Of a DNA stretch of 64,000 nucleotides, positions 44,547 through 53,696 are shown in pieces. The translations under genes and the position numbers were made by a program. This DNA comes from Phyllobacterium sophorae (GTDB lineage Bacteria > Pseudomonadota > Alphaproteobacteria > Rhizobiales > Rhizobiaceae), in contig NZ_PGGM01000003.1 in NCBI RefSeq assembly GCF_003010965.1, positions 310,001 to 374,000 on the forward strand. Reading direction: 5' to 3'. Below the pieces are notes generated by a model, which saw only the letters and a list, made by a program, of their open reading frames with translations, did not search any database and was not told the origin of the DNA. Position 1 is the stretch's first letter, and every line of letters begins with the position of its first letter.

Positions 44547-46724
44547 TCAGGCGGCGGCGTTTGCCGATGATCGCTCGTAAGGTTGGGTGGGCATGTCGCC
44601 ACTCCACTCGGCATCAAGCATCAGCGTCACCAGGGGCGCATCGCCTTTCCGGACCACTTCGGCCTCCAACAACGAACCGCATTCGGTGCAGACATGCTCA
44701 TAGAGTTCGAGGTCGACGTGGGTCCTGATATGTTCGCCATAGCTTGTGGCTTCCACGCGATAACTTCTTGCGTGTTCCTTCCAGTTACCGTTGGTCGGGC
44801 CGAGATCGCAGCCGCAATCACACGAAAACCTGCTCGAGGAGATGCGCATGTCGCCGGAGCCTGCTGCGCGGGCCGGGACTGTCCCTCCCAAACGGCGGCT
44901 GCGTATTTCACCCCGCAGAACCTCGGTCGCCGCATGGTCAATCCCGTCGTTGCTGAGCGCAACGCCGTACTGGCTGCGCGCCGCAGCAACGCTGACATGG
45001 CCGTTAAGCACATCAGCACGCACCGCTTCCGGGTCTCGCTTCAACGCATCCCCATAACCTCCGCCACCCTGGAACGCGTAGCCCAACACATCTCGTGATG
45101 AGAGCCACATCCGGCCGGGTTTGGCTCCAAGCTCCTCAACATTCAAATCGAGGATTTCCTCGAGGTCGCCGGCAAGACCTGCGACGAATTCCGGGTCACC
45201 GGCATCCTTCAGCATGAAGTTGCGGCCGCAAGCACCCGGCAGACCGCCGAACTGGCCAACCGAATTCGGTACTTCCACGCCGTGTCCAAGCATCATTGCG
45301 TGCAGGCCAGGTGTGCCGTAGGGCACTATAGCAAGCGAGGTGCCGGCGCCGCCCCGCTGGCGACCCGGACCGCCCGTGTCACGGACGAAGGAGCGATAGA
45401 GATAGAGGAACGGTCCGTTGGCCTCGTTTGCTTCTACATTGGCGATTGCCGGGCGCGGCACACAATAGTCACCCGAACCGTCAAGCCCGTCGTGGTCATT
45501 AAACGCGCCGCCTCCGCCAGCCGTGGAGTCGAGCAGAAACGTGCCGAAGGGAGCGCCGTCGCGGTCGAGTCCGGCGAGCGTCATCACCATCATGTGGCCT
45601 TTAGTGACGGCCTGGCCCTCGCAGCTCAGCTCGGGCGAGCAGGTCACCATGCGCGAAAGGGCGGCAACAACGACATTTTGAACAATCCAGGCTGTTGAAA
45701 TCGTGCCTGACGAAACCGGAGCCGGCCAGGATGCGTTGCACAAGATACCTTCGGGCGCGACGAAGTCGACGGCGTTCATAATGCCCTCGTTCCACCGGAT
45801 CTGTGGCGCGAGAATCGGCAGCAGCCCCGTCATCGCTGCGCCGCGCATACCCGAGGCGGTGCAATTGATAAAGCCCGGCGCCTGCGGCGACGTGCCGGTC
45901 AAATCCAGTGTCAGGCAGTCACCCTTCTTGGTCGCGGTGACACAAACTTGGTAGAGCACGTTCTGGTGACCGTCGTGCTCGATGTAGTCGCGGGCACGGA
46001 AGACGCCATCGGGCAGAGAGCGCAGCAAGTCTCGGATCTGACGCTCGGAGTTGGCAATCTCGCCACGCATAATCGCGTCGACCGTATCGCCGCCATAGCG
46101 ATCCATAAGTTCGACCAAGCGACGTGCAGCCACGTTGTTCGCGGCGATCATCGCCTTCAGATCGAGGCCAAGCATGTGGGGCAGTCGCGTCATACCCATG
46201 ATCATCTGCCAAAGATCCTGGCGCAGGACGCCCCCCTCGACCAGCTTGATGCCCGGCAGGAGCATGGCTTCTTGCTGGATTTCGGTCGCCCCGATTGCCC
46301 ATGAACCAAAGCTCATTCCGCCGACATCGAGCTGATGGGCACAGGACCCCGCCCATGCGACATGACGCCCATTATGGAAGACCGGCGCTACAATGGAGAC
46401 GTCAGGCTGGTGGATGGCCCCTCGATAAGGATCATTGAGAATGAACATGTCACCCTCGCTGATGCCGGGATTCTCCGAGAAATTCTCGTTGATCGAGCGG
46501 ATCACCGACGACATGGTGCCGGTATGGAACAGCACTTGCGGACCCATGGTGACGATCGAGCCATCGACGAGGTAGAGGCCGTTGTTGAAATCCGTGGCTT
46601 CAGTGACCACCGGCGAGCCGGAAACTGATTTAAGCGTGATCGCCTGCTCCTCTGTGATTGCCTGCAGTTTGTTGCGGACGACCTCGAACGTGATCGGGTC
46701 GATGCTCTGTTCAGTTCCTGCCAT
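44547..46724 (-). CDS. HyuB-type hydantoinase B/oxoprolinase subunit with C-terminal Cys-rich carboxylase-gamma-like domain
   Basis: The 725-residue protein has a hydantoinase B domain over about residues 1-600 (DPITFEVVRNKLQAITEEQAITLKSVSGSPVV in pieces, then GDMFILNDPYRGAIHQPDVSIVAPVF). From about 613 a further domain follows. It contains FSCDCGCDLGPTNGNWKEHA and, 40 residues later, HVCTECGSLLE (Cys635, 637, 639, 679, 682). This Cys pattern with GPxxxNWK resembles the separate gamma subunit of acetone/acetophenone carboxylases. With HyuA it would form an ATP-dependent carboxylase or hydrolase. ATG 46724 has AGGAGAG upstream and overlaps hyuA by 14 nt. Confidence 0.87.
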   Translation of the reverse strand: MAGTEQSIDPITFEVVRNKLQAITEEQAITLKSVSGSPVVTEATDFNNGLYLVDGSIVTMGPQVLFHTGTMSSVIRSINENFSENPGISEGDMFILNDPYRGAIHQPDVSIVAPVFHNGRHVAWAGSCAHQLDVGGMSFGSWAIGATEIQQEAMLLPGIKLVEGGVLRQDLWQMIMGMTRLPHMLGLDLKAMIAANNVAARRLVELMDRYGGDTVDAIMRGEIANSERQIRDLLRSLPDGVFRARDYIEHDGHQNVLYQVCVTATKKGDCLTLDLTGTSPQAPGFINCTASGMRGAAMTGLLPILAPQIRWNEGIMNAVDFVAPEGILCNASWPAPVSSGTISTAWIVQNVVVAALSRMVTCSPELSCEGQAVTKGHMMVMTLAGLDRDGAPFGTFLLDSTAGGGGAFNDHDGLDGSGDYCVPRPAIANVEANEANGPFLYLYRSFVRDTGGPGRQRGGAGTSLAIVPYGTPGLHAMMLGHGVEVPNSVGQFGGLPGACGRNFMLKDAGDPEFVAGLAGDLEEILDLNVEELGAKPGRMWLSSRDVLGYAFQGGGGYGDALKRDPEAVRADVLNGHVSVAAARSQYGVALSNDGIDHAATEVLRGEIRSRRLGGTVPARAAGSGDMRISSSRFSCDCGCDLGPTNGNWKEHARSYRVEATSYGEHIRTHVDLELYEHVCTECGSLLEAEVVRKGDAPLVTLMLDAEWSGDMPTQPYERSSANAAA

Positions 46725-48828
46725 TGCCGCTCTCCTGACGCTCGATGGTGATATTGGCATTAGCGTCGAGCCGACCGATTTGACCCGCCGCAACAAAGAC
46801 GGAGGTTTCAGGATGCTCGATGACAATGGGCCCTGACGCGACAAAATCCATCGGAAGATCGTGCCAATTGTAGACATCGCAATCTATGCGACGGCCGAGC
46901 GTCGGTTCGAATATCGAGCGGCGCGTGGAACGAGGCGCATTCGTCGGGAGGATCGGCTTTATCTCGGGACGGCGCGCCTTACCAAAAGCTTCAACACGCA
47001 CATTCGTGAGTTCAATTCCCGCATCCCGAAAACCGGAACCTTGCCCATAGGTCTGTTCGTAGGTCCGTTCGAAACGTGCGACCAGATCGGCGATGCTGGC
47101 GTCACTCACCAACTCGTCAGCCATCGGAATGATAAGGTCATTCGTCTGGCGACGGTAGCGCAGGTCGGCAGTGCGTACCAACGTGACATCTGTATCGGCC
47201 ACTCCTGCACGCCGCATGGCGTTGAGGCATTCGTCAATGAGTTCGCCATAGGTCCGCCCGATCTCTTCGATGTCAAAGCCATCGTACAATTGCCGTGCGC
47301 CGCCGCCGCCGCGCATCAGGACCGCACGCTCTGTTGAAAACTGAAGGTCCGCGGCGAGTGCGCCATATGCCGAGTGCGCCATGGAGGTGACCGGCACGAC
47401 CATTTTCGGCACGCCCAGTTCCGCGCCGTAACCCGCGCAATGGACTGGACCGGCGCCGCCATATGCGAAGATAACGAAGTCGCGTGGATCGTGGCCGCGG
47501 CCGATCGTGACCTCGCGGAGGGTGTCGGCCATCTGGGCATCAACAATGCGACGGATACCGGCAGCGGCCTCTTCGACAGAAAAACCGAGCGGGTGGGCGA
47601 CGTGTTCTTCGATTGCGGCAACGGCTGCCACGCGATCAAGCTTCATCTTGCCGCCAAGGAAGGTCTCGGGATCGATAATCCCCAGCACAACGTCGGCATC
47701 GGTAACCGTCGGCAAAGTGCCGCCGCGGCCATAACATGCAGGGCCAGGGCGGGCGCCGGCGCTGTCAGGGCCGACCTTGAGTTGACCGCCGACGACCCGC
47801 GCGATGGATCCGCCGCCGGCACCGATGGCGCGCACCTCGATCATCGGGGTGGCGATATGAAAACCGCCGGCCTCGTGGTTGGTCGACATCAACGGCTTCT
47901 CGTCGACGACGATTGCGACATCGAAGGAGGTACCGCCCATATCCGTCGTGATGATGTTGCGGTAGCCAAGCTTGCGGGCGAGATGGACCGACCCCATCAC
48001 GCCGCCGGTCGGGCCGGAGGTGACCAGTGTCACCGGCCGGCGCGAGGCTTCCGACACGGGCATGACACCGCCGGCGGAATTAAGAATGGAAAACGCGCCC
48101 TTGAAGCCGCGGCTGCGCAGCATCTGTTCGATCGCATCAAGGTACGAGACTACTTTTGGCGCAAGATATGAATTGAGCGCCGTAGTTGCCGTGCGCTCAT
48201 ATTCGCCTAGCACTGGTGCGACCTCGCTCGAGAGGCTGATATACGCACCCGGCGCTTCCTCGCGGATGATGCGCGCGGCCACCCTCTCGTGCTCGGGGTT
48301 GCGGAAAGCCCAGAGGAACGCGACTGCAAAGGTCTGCACACCCTCCGCCAGCAGTTCCCGCACGGCACTACGGACTTCACCCTCCTCGAGGGACACGAGA
48401 ATCTTGCCCGCGTGGTCGACCCGTTCGCGCACTTCGCGTACCAGATGCCGGGGGACGATTGGTTCGGGATAGCGTCGTTTGGAGTACCAGCCGAGCCGGT
48501 CGACTGGGACGCCTGCGGTAAAACCCATCAGGCGCTGGATCGCCAGTGTGTCGCCGAAGCCGCGTGATGCCAGCAAGCCGGTCCGAGCACCGTCACGTTC
48601 GATAACGGCATTGGTCGCTTGCGTCGTACCATGGCCGAAGGAAACGACCCTGGCCAGCAATTCTTCACCGCTCATGCCTCGTCTTGCTGCGGCATCGCGC
48701 ACGGCGTTGAATACTCCGACTTCAAGTTCACCCGGAGTAGATAGCGCCTTGGTCGTGATAAGGTCGCCATCGTCCCCGAGCAAGATCAGGTCGGTAAATG
48801 TCCCGCCGATGTCTACACCCAAATACAT
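46711..48828 (-). CDS. HyuA-type hydantoinase A/oxoprolinase subunit
   Basis: A 705-residue ASKHA-fold ATPase subunit. It opens YLGVDIGGTFTDLILLGDDGDL (phosphate loop), has VSFGHGTTQATNAVIERDGART, and GGTSFDVAIVVDEKPL as the second ATP-binding motif. FVIFAYGGAGPVHCAGYGAELG follows near residue 460. These subunits phosphorylate the substrate or bicarbonate so that the HyuB partner can hydrolyse an imide ring or carboxylate a ketone or phenol. It is the first gene of the catabolic operon, with a strong GGAGG ribosome site, and follows the LysR gene by 202 nt. Confidence 0.92.
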   Translation of the reverse strand: MYLGVDIGGTFTDLILLGDDGDLITTKALSTPGELEVGVFNAVRDAAARRGMSGEELLARVVSFGHGTTQATNAVIERDGARTGLLASRGFGDTLAIQRLMGFTAGVPVDRLGWYSKRRYPEPIVPRHLVREVRERVDHAGKILVSLEEGEVRSAVRELLAEGVQTFAVAFLWAFRNPEHERVAARIIREEAPGAYISLSSEVAPVLGEYERTATTALNSYLAPKVVSYLDAIEQMLRSRGFKGAFSILNSAGGVMPVSEASRRPVTLVTSGPTGGVMGSVHLARKLGYRNIITTDMGGTSFDVAIVVDEKPLMSTNHEAGGFHIATPMIEVRAIGAGGGSIARVVGGQLKVGPDSAGARPGPACYGRGGTLPTVTDADVVLGIIDPETFLGGKMKLDRVAAVAAIEEHVAHPLGFSVEEAAAGIRRIVDAQMADTLREVTIGRGHDPRDFVIFAYGGAGPVHCAGYGAELGVPKMVVPVTSMAHSAYGALAADLQFSTERAVLMRGGGGARQLYDGFDIEEIGRTYGELIDECLNAMRRAGVADTDVTLVRTADLRYRRQTNDLIIPMADELVSDASIADLVARFERTYEQTYGQGSGFRDAGIELTNVRVEAFGKARRPEIKPILPTNAPRSTRRSIFEPTLGRRIDCDVYNWHDLPMDFVASGPIVIEHPETSVFVAAGQIGRLDANANITIERQESGNGRN

Positions 48829-48992
48829 AAAATCCTCCCTGGATCGGGATCCATTCTTTGTTCACTTGAGCTGACGTCCGAATGGTGCCAACGCAAGGAA
48901 CATCTCCTCACTCCCGTGGAACCGAGGCTCCATCGAATAATTTCAGGCTAGTTGGGCGAGTACTCGAAATCCAATATATAATTTTTGCCGAT

Positions 48993-49012
48993 CCATAGCT
49001 AAATGCCTATGG
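48993..49012. promoter_or_regulatory. Candidate LysR operator upstream of hyuA
   Basis: An inverted repeat CCATAG-N8-CTATGG sits 165 nt upstream of the hyuA start and 19 nt after the LysR stop. Its size and spacing fit a LysR-type half-site pair. An AT-rich stretch (48973-48986, AATATATAATTTTT) follows on the hyuA side and could be the promoter. A similar AT-rich stretch (50042-50061) lies in the divergent region upstream of the LysR gene and the transporter operon. Confidence 0.45.
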
Positions 49013-49030
49013 AAGTGGCGCCGAGGCAAC

Positions 49031-50017
49031 TCATTCGCCCGTGTGGGACGCGCGTGGCATTTCCATGCCATACATCGGCGGACGGTCTTCGATCGCCGCT
49101 TTACGAACGAACTGCATCAAACGCTCCTGAAAATCTGAGAAACCTTTGCCGCGGTGATGGACCATGAAGACCGGGACCGGAAGATCAAGTCCCGGCGTCG
49201 CGATATGCCGGACCAGACCGCGCGACAGCTCATCACGAACCGAAGTTTCCATCACGAAGGCGACGCCAGCGTGGCTGCGGACGGCCTGCTTCATGGCCTC
49301 GGGGTGGCCGAACTCGAGCACGACCTGCCTGCCCACGATGCCGTGGGCGTGCAATGCGTCTTCCTCGATCTCGCGGCGTACCTGGTTGCGCGGCGAAGAA
49401 ACAAAGGGCAGCGCACCGATCTCGTCGGGCGAAGCGGTGTCGCCGACGAGCTTACTATCCGCGGCGGCAATCAGAATGAGCTGCTCGGTCCATAAACGCT
49501 CGACAACCAATCCGTCGACGTCATGGCGCGGATCGAGAATGCACACGCCGAAATCGCAGGAACCGTCCCGCACAGCTGCGGTCACCAGCTGTGGGTTCGA
49601 TATCTGAACCGTAACGCCACCCTTAGGAGAAACACGTCGGAACAGGGCAAACATCGGAGGCAGAACGTAAGACCCCACTGTCATGGAGGCCGCTACCATC
49701 GCGCTTCCGGACTCACCGTCCACGGAGATCGCAAGCTCACGCTCCAGTTCGCGCGTACGGGTAATTACGTCGCGCGCCCAGACATGGACTCGAGCACCGG
49801 CGGTCGTCAGCACGAGGCGCCTGCCGCTGCGCTCGAACAGACGAGCGCCGAGCTTGTCTTCGAGGAAACGAATATGGGCGGTAATAACCGGCTGGGCCAC
49901 GCGCATTCGTTCGGCGACCCGGGTAACGCTTTGAAGATCACAGACCATGCAGAAGATTTCCAGCTTATGTAGCGTGGCCTGCGAGGCAAAAACCCGGTTC
50001 ATGTCGAAAGCTTCCAT
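49031..50017 (-). CDS. LysR-family transcriptional regulator
   Basis: A 328-residue LysR-type regulator. The HTH region reads LHKLEIFCMVCDLQSVTRVAERMRVAQPVITAHIRFLEDKLGARLFERSGRRL in pieces, followed by a substrate-binding domain. The start may be ATG 50017 or ATG 50002; the second has GGAAGC at better spacing. It heads the minus-strand hyuAB operon and is divergent from the third CUT2 importer (50141-53696). It probably senses the pathway substrate and controls both. Confidence 0.88.
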   Translation of the reverse strand: MEAFDMNRVFASQATLHKLEIFCMVCDLQSVTRVAERMRVAQPVITAHIRFLEDKLGARLFERSGRRLVLTTAGARVHVWARDVITRTRELERELAISVDGESGSAMVAASMTVGSYVLPPMFALFRRVSPKGGVTVQISNPQLVTAAVRDGSCDFGVCILDPRHDVDGLVVERLWTEQLILIAAADSKLVGDTASPDEIGALPFVSSPRNQVRREIEEDALHAHGIVGRQVVLEFGHPEAMKQAVRSHAGVAFVMETSVRDELSRGLVRHIATPGLDLPVPVFMVHHRGKGFSDFQERLMQFVRKAAIEDRPPMYGMEMPRASHTGE

Positions 50018-50140
50018 ATCCCAACGGCTATCATTACTGGCATAATTATATATTTTTCTTAGCGCCGCTGTCTTCCTATTCTTTCAGCGATGTTGCGATG
50101 CCGTCCGGGAGTGGCTGCCGCACTTCAGGGAGGATTCATC

Positions 50141-51184
50141 GTGAGAAAGACACTCGGCACCTTCGTGGTCGCGTTGCTTGCCAGCGCGTCGGCGGTTTTT
50201 GCGCAGGACATGTCCGTTGACAATGCACGCCAGCCATTGACCGCCTGGCCGGGGCCAGCGCTTGCCGTGAAGGTCGATCAGCCAAAGGTCATCTTTGTCG
50301 TCACTTGCTCTTCGCAGGGCATTGGATGTGTCCGCGCGGCCAATGGCGTGACGGCTGCGGGTGCGGCGCTGGGCTGGAACGTTCAGGTAATCGACGGCCG
50401 GGGTGATCCCGGGGCGTGGAATGGCGCAATTCTTTCGGCGATAGCTGCCAAGGCCGATGGCATCGTGCTCGCAGCAGTGCCGCCGATGTTGGTGGGTGAC
50501 GCGCTTGAGCGCGCACGTGGGGCCGGAATTTCCGTCGTTTCGGTGTTTAATCCGCTGCCTGACAAACCGGGCAGTTTGTTTGCTTGGGTGCGCCCGGATC
50601 ACGAAGCACAGGGCCGGATCGCGGCCAGTTGGGTGATCAAGAGCAGCGCTGGAACCGCCAAGGTGATACTAGTCGAGGACAACGAGTTTCCGGAACTCGC
50701 ACAGCGCGTGAAGGGATTCCGCGAGACACTGTCCGGCTGCAGCGGTTGCTCCATCGTCGAGAACGTCGAGTCCACGATTGGTACAATGGCGCAGCGACTG
50801 CCGGGCGCGGTCGCATCGGCCCTCAGTCGCCATCCCGACGCCAGCTATCTTGTAGCACCGTTTGACTCCAACGCCTTTTTTGCCGCAGAGGGCGTGCGCC
50901 AGGCGGGGCGATCCGGCGCGGTAAAGGTGACCGGGTATGAAGGTGATCCACAGGCCATTGCCGCCATCCATAGTGGCGTGCAGGCGATGACTATCGCCAA
51001 CCCCGCCGAATGGATGGGTTGGCAGGCAGCGGATGAACTTGCACGGGCATTCGCCGGGGAAAAAGCCGCCAACATATCTGTGCCGTTCCGCCTGATCGAC
51101 GCCGAAAACGCGCCACAAACTGCCGGTTGGACCGGCGACCTCGACTACGAGGCCCAATTCCGCAAGATTTGGGGCAAGCCGTGA
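50141..51184 (+). CDS. CUT2-type ABC transporter periplasmic binding protein (third system)
   Basis: A 347-residue Peripla_BP_4-type binding protein. The start is GTG 50141 with AGGGAGG at good spacing; the upstream in-frame ATG at 50090 would hide the signal peptide (TLGTFVVALLASASAVFAQ). The mature chain has PKVIFVVTCSSQGIGCVRAANGVTAAG and GRGDPGAWNGAILSAIAAKADGIVL, close to the ribose-binding pattern. It contains four cysteines (SCSSQGIGC-like and CSGCS pairs), unusual for this family. Its position opposite the hyuAB operon suggests it binds the substrate of that pathway rather than a sugar. Confidence 0.85.
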   Translation: MRKTLGTFVVALLASASAVFAQDMSVDNARQPLTAWPGPALAVKVDQPKVIFVVTCSSQGIGCVRAANGVTAAGAALGWNVQVIDGRGDPGAWNGAILSAIAAKADGIVLAAVPPMLVGDALERARGAGISVVSVFNPLPDKPGSLFAWVRPDHEAQGRIAASWVIKSSAGTAKVILVEDNEFPELAQRVKGFRETLSGCSGCSIVENVESTIGTMAQRLPGAVASALSRHPDASYLVAPFDSNAFFAAEGVRQAGRSGAVKVTGYEGDPQAIAAIHSGVQAMTIANPAEWMGWQAADELARAFAGEKAANISVPFRLIDAENAPQTAGWTGDLDYEAQFRKIWGKP

Positions 51185-52701
51185 ACGACATGAATCTCGC
51201 ACTTGACGCGGTCAAGATCACGAAAAGCTTCGGTGGAGTGCATGCGTTGCGCGGGGCGGACCTGAAGCTGCGCCGCGGAGAGATCCATGCGCTGCTCGGG
51301 GAAAACGGCGCGGGCAAGTCGACCATGATCAAGGTCCTTGCCGGCGTCCAACGACCCGATAGCGGCACTGTCGCTGTCGATGGAAGGCAATTGACGTCCG
51401 CGTTCGATCCATCCGATGCTGCCGCCGCCGGCCTGCGATTTGTTCACCAGGACCTCGGCCTGATCAACAGTTTGTCCGTGGCGGAGAATATCGCATTCCA
51501 GACGGGCTTTACCACGCGCGGCGGCCTGATTGACACAAGTAAGTGCATGGCGCGCGCCGCCGAACTGCTGGGTCTCCTCGGAGCCTCCGTCCATCCTGCG
51601 ACACTTGTTGGCGCATTGTCACAGGCGGACAAGACAATCGTAGCGCTGGCACGTGCAATGCACGGCGTAGCACGTCTGATCGTGCTCGATGAAGTGACTG
51701 CCAGCCTCCCAACGCCCGATGTGACGCGTATCCACGAGGTTGTTCGCGCAGGACGAAACCGCGGCACAGCGTTCCTCTATGTAACGCACAGGCTCGAAGA
51801 GGTGTTCACGCTTTGCGACCGGTTGACGGTGATGGCTGACGGCGCAAATGTCGCAACTGCGGAGGTGGCGCAAACAGATATGGGCCAGGTGGTGCGCTGG
51901 ATCACGGGGCGGTCGGTGGAGTCCGGGCGGAAGCCGCGGTCCTCCGACAAAGTTGAGGCACTTGGCCCTCCCCGGCTGGTGGCAAAAGGACTCCTCGGGA
52001 ACGAAATCACCGTGCCCGTCAGCCTTTCGCTTCACGTGGGCGAGATTCTCGGTATTACCGGCGTTCGCGGTTCAGGCTACGAACGGCTTTGCCGCTGGCT
52101 TGCCGGCATCGAACCTTGCCCTGCTGGAGAGGTCGAAATGGACGGGCAGCTTCTCGAGGGCGACCCCCGACAAGCGCGCAAGATCGGTTGTGACACAGTG
52201 CTGGGTGACCGGAATCTGGCTGCTTTTCACGAACTTACCGTCCGAGAAAACCTCTTTCCTCTGGGCACTGGCAACGGCTTGCAGGCCGAACGGGTCGTGG
52301 CCAGCCGCCTTATCGAACAGTTCGGCGTACGACCGCATGGGGCGCAAGAGTTGGCAATGCTGGCGCTGAGCGGCGGTAACCAGCAGAAGGTTATCTTCGC
52401 GCGCTCGATGAGCCGCGAGCCAAAAGTCATCGTTCTGATCGATCCGACAGCAGGCGTCGATATCGGAGCGCGGAGTGACCTGCACGGGGTCATCCGGCGT
52501 GCTGCCGCGGCGGGTGCGGCTATCCTGTTCGGGTCGAGCGATTTTGAAGAGGTGGCGGAGGTGGCCGATCGGGCGATCATAATCCGCAAGGGTGCCACCC
52601 CTATCGAAATTGCCGGCCGCGATCTCAACTGGGACCGCATGTTGCACGCGGCTCAGAATGCACGCATCACGACGCTTACGTCTGAGGAGACCTTGCCATG
52701 A
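51181..52701 (+). CDS. CUT2 ABC transporter double ATPase (third system)
   Basis: A 506-residue RbsA-type ATPase. The first domain has GENGAGKS at about 40-47 and VLDEVTASLP, in which the Walker B glutamate is followed by Val instead of the usual Pro. The second has GVRGSGYER in place of Walker A, then LSGGNQQKVIFARSM and LIDPTAGVDIG, where the Walker B glutamate is also lost (DPT instead of DEPT). GTG 51181 overlaps the binding-protein stop by 4 nt and is preferred; ATG 51190 is possible. Signature 1 is ALSQADKT, also degenerate. Confidence 0.88.
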   Translation: MNDMNLALDAVKITKSFGGVHALRGADLKLRRGEIHALLGENGAGKSTMIKVLAGVQRPDSGTVAVDGRQLTSAFDPSDAAAAGLRFVHQDLGLINSLSVAENIAFQTGFTTRGGLIDTSKCMARAAELLGLLGASVHPATLVGALSQADKTIVALARAMHGVARLIVLDEVTASLPTPDVTRIHEVVRAGRNRGTAFLYVTHRLEEVFTLCDRLTVMADGANVATAEVAQTDMGQVVRWITGRSVESGRKPRSSDKVEALGPPRLVAKGLLGNEITVPVSLSLHVGEILGITGVRGSGYERLCRWLAGIEPCPAGEVEMDGQLLEGDPRQARKIGCDTVLGDRNLAAFHELTVRENLFPLGTGNGLQAERVVASRLIEQFGVRPHGAQELAMLALSGGNQQKVIFARSMSREPKVIVLIDPTAGVDIGARSDLHGVIRRAAAAGAAILFGSSDFEEVAEVADRAIIIRKGATPIEIAGRDLNWDRMLHAAQNARITTLTSEETLP

Positions 52702-53696
52702 CGGCCTTGACAAAAACGCAGTCCGGCACTTCGTTCGGTGGTCGCTCGCAAATTTTAGTACGCTTCAGCTTGCCACTTCTCCTGATCGTGGTGGTGACGA
52801 TCTTCTCCATCGCACTGCCGAACACCTATCCTACGCTGATCAACGCTCAGACCATAATGGCAACCAATGCAGTACTGGCGTTGTTGGCGCTTGCTGCGAT
52901 CCCGACGCTCGTCACGAGTCAGTTCGACCTTTCGATCGGCTTCCAACTCGCCTTTGCACAATCGATTTGTGCGGGGCTGATCATCTACGGCAATTGGCAT
53001 CCGGTGGCCGCAGTGACCGTGACGCTCTCGGCAGGGTTTGTCTTCGGGCTGATCAATGGTTGGCTTGTCGCCTACTGCGGACTTAACGCGTTCATAACGA
53101 CGCTTGCCAGCGGCATCGTCATCCAAGGTGCAACGCAATGGTACACCAACGGCGGATCCGTTTTCGGCATGATGCCGCCAGCTTTCCTTGCGCTTGGCCG
53201 CTCGAGCATCCTCGGCATACCCTTGCCGTTCTTTTATGCGCTTGTCTTCGCCTGCTCTCTCTGGCTGCTCTACAGCCACACGCCGTGGGGTCGCCGCGCC
53301 TTCGCAGTCGGGGGCAACAGCCGCGCTGCCCACCTTATGGGTATCCCAGTCGAGCGGATGGTAGTGCAGGCCTTCGTCGCTGGCAGCTTGTTGGCTGCGA
53401 CCGCAGGAATTCTATCCACCTCGATCCTCGGTTCGGCCAACCCGAACATAGGCGTCAACTTCCTTCTGCCCGCCTTCGCCGCCGTGTTCCTTGGCGCGGC
53501 CCCTGCCGGGCCAGGTCGCTTCAATGCTTGGGGCACAGTCCTTGCAGTCTATGCGCTCGCCGCCGGTATCGCCGGTCTACAGCAGCTTGGCTCTGCATTC
53601 TATATCGAGCAATTCTTCAATGGGGGAGCATTGCTCGTTGCAATCGGCCTCGCGCGATACGCTGGTGTGCGGCGCAGTCGCAAGTCGTCGAATTGA
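52698..53696 (+). CDS. CUT2 ABC transporter permease (third system)
   Basis: A 332-residue RbsC-family permease starting at an ATGA overlap with the ATPase gene. It shows VTSQFDLSIGFQLAFAQSI in place of the family's GGIDLSVG loop, FGLINGWLVAYCGLNAFITTLASG, and LLPAFAAVFLGAAPAGPGRFNAWGT near the end. The altered GGIDLSVG loop (SQFDLSIG) fits a transporter specialised away from sugars. It is the last gene of the three-gene importer operon. Confidence 0.88.
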   Translation: MTALTKTQSGTSFGGRSQILVRFSLPLLLIVVVTIFSIALPNTYPTLINAQTIMATNAVLALLALAAIPTLVTSQFDLSIGFQLAFAQSICAGLIIYGNWHPVAAVTVTLSAGFVFGLINGWLVAYCGLNAFITTLASGIVIQGATQWYTNGGSVFGMMPPAFLALGRSSILGIPLPFFYALVFACSLWLLYSHTPWGRRAFAVGGNSRAAHLMGIPVERMVVQAFVAGSLLAATAGILSTSILGSANPNIGVNFLLPAFAAVFLGAAPAGPGRFNAWGTVLAVYALAAGIAGLQQLGSAFYIEQFFNGGALLVAIGLARYAGVRRSRKSSN

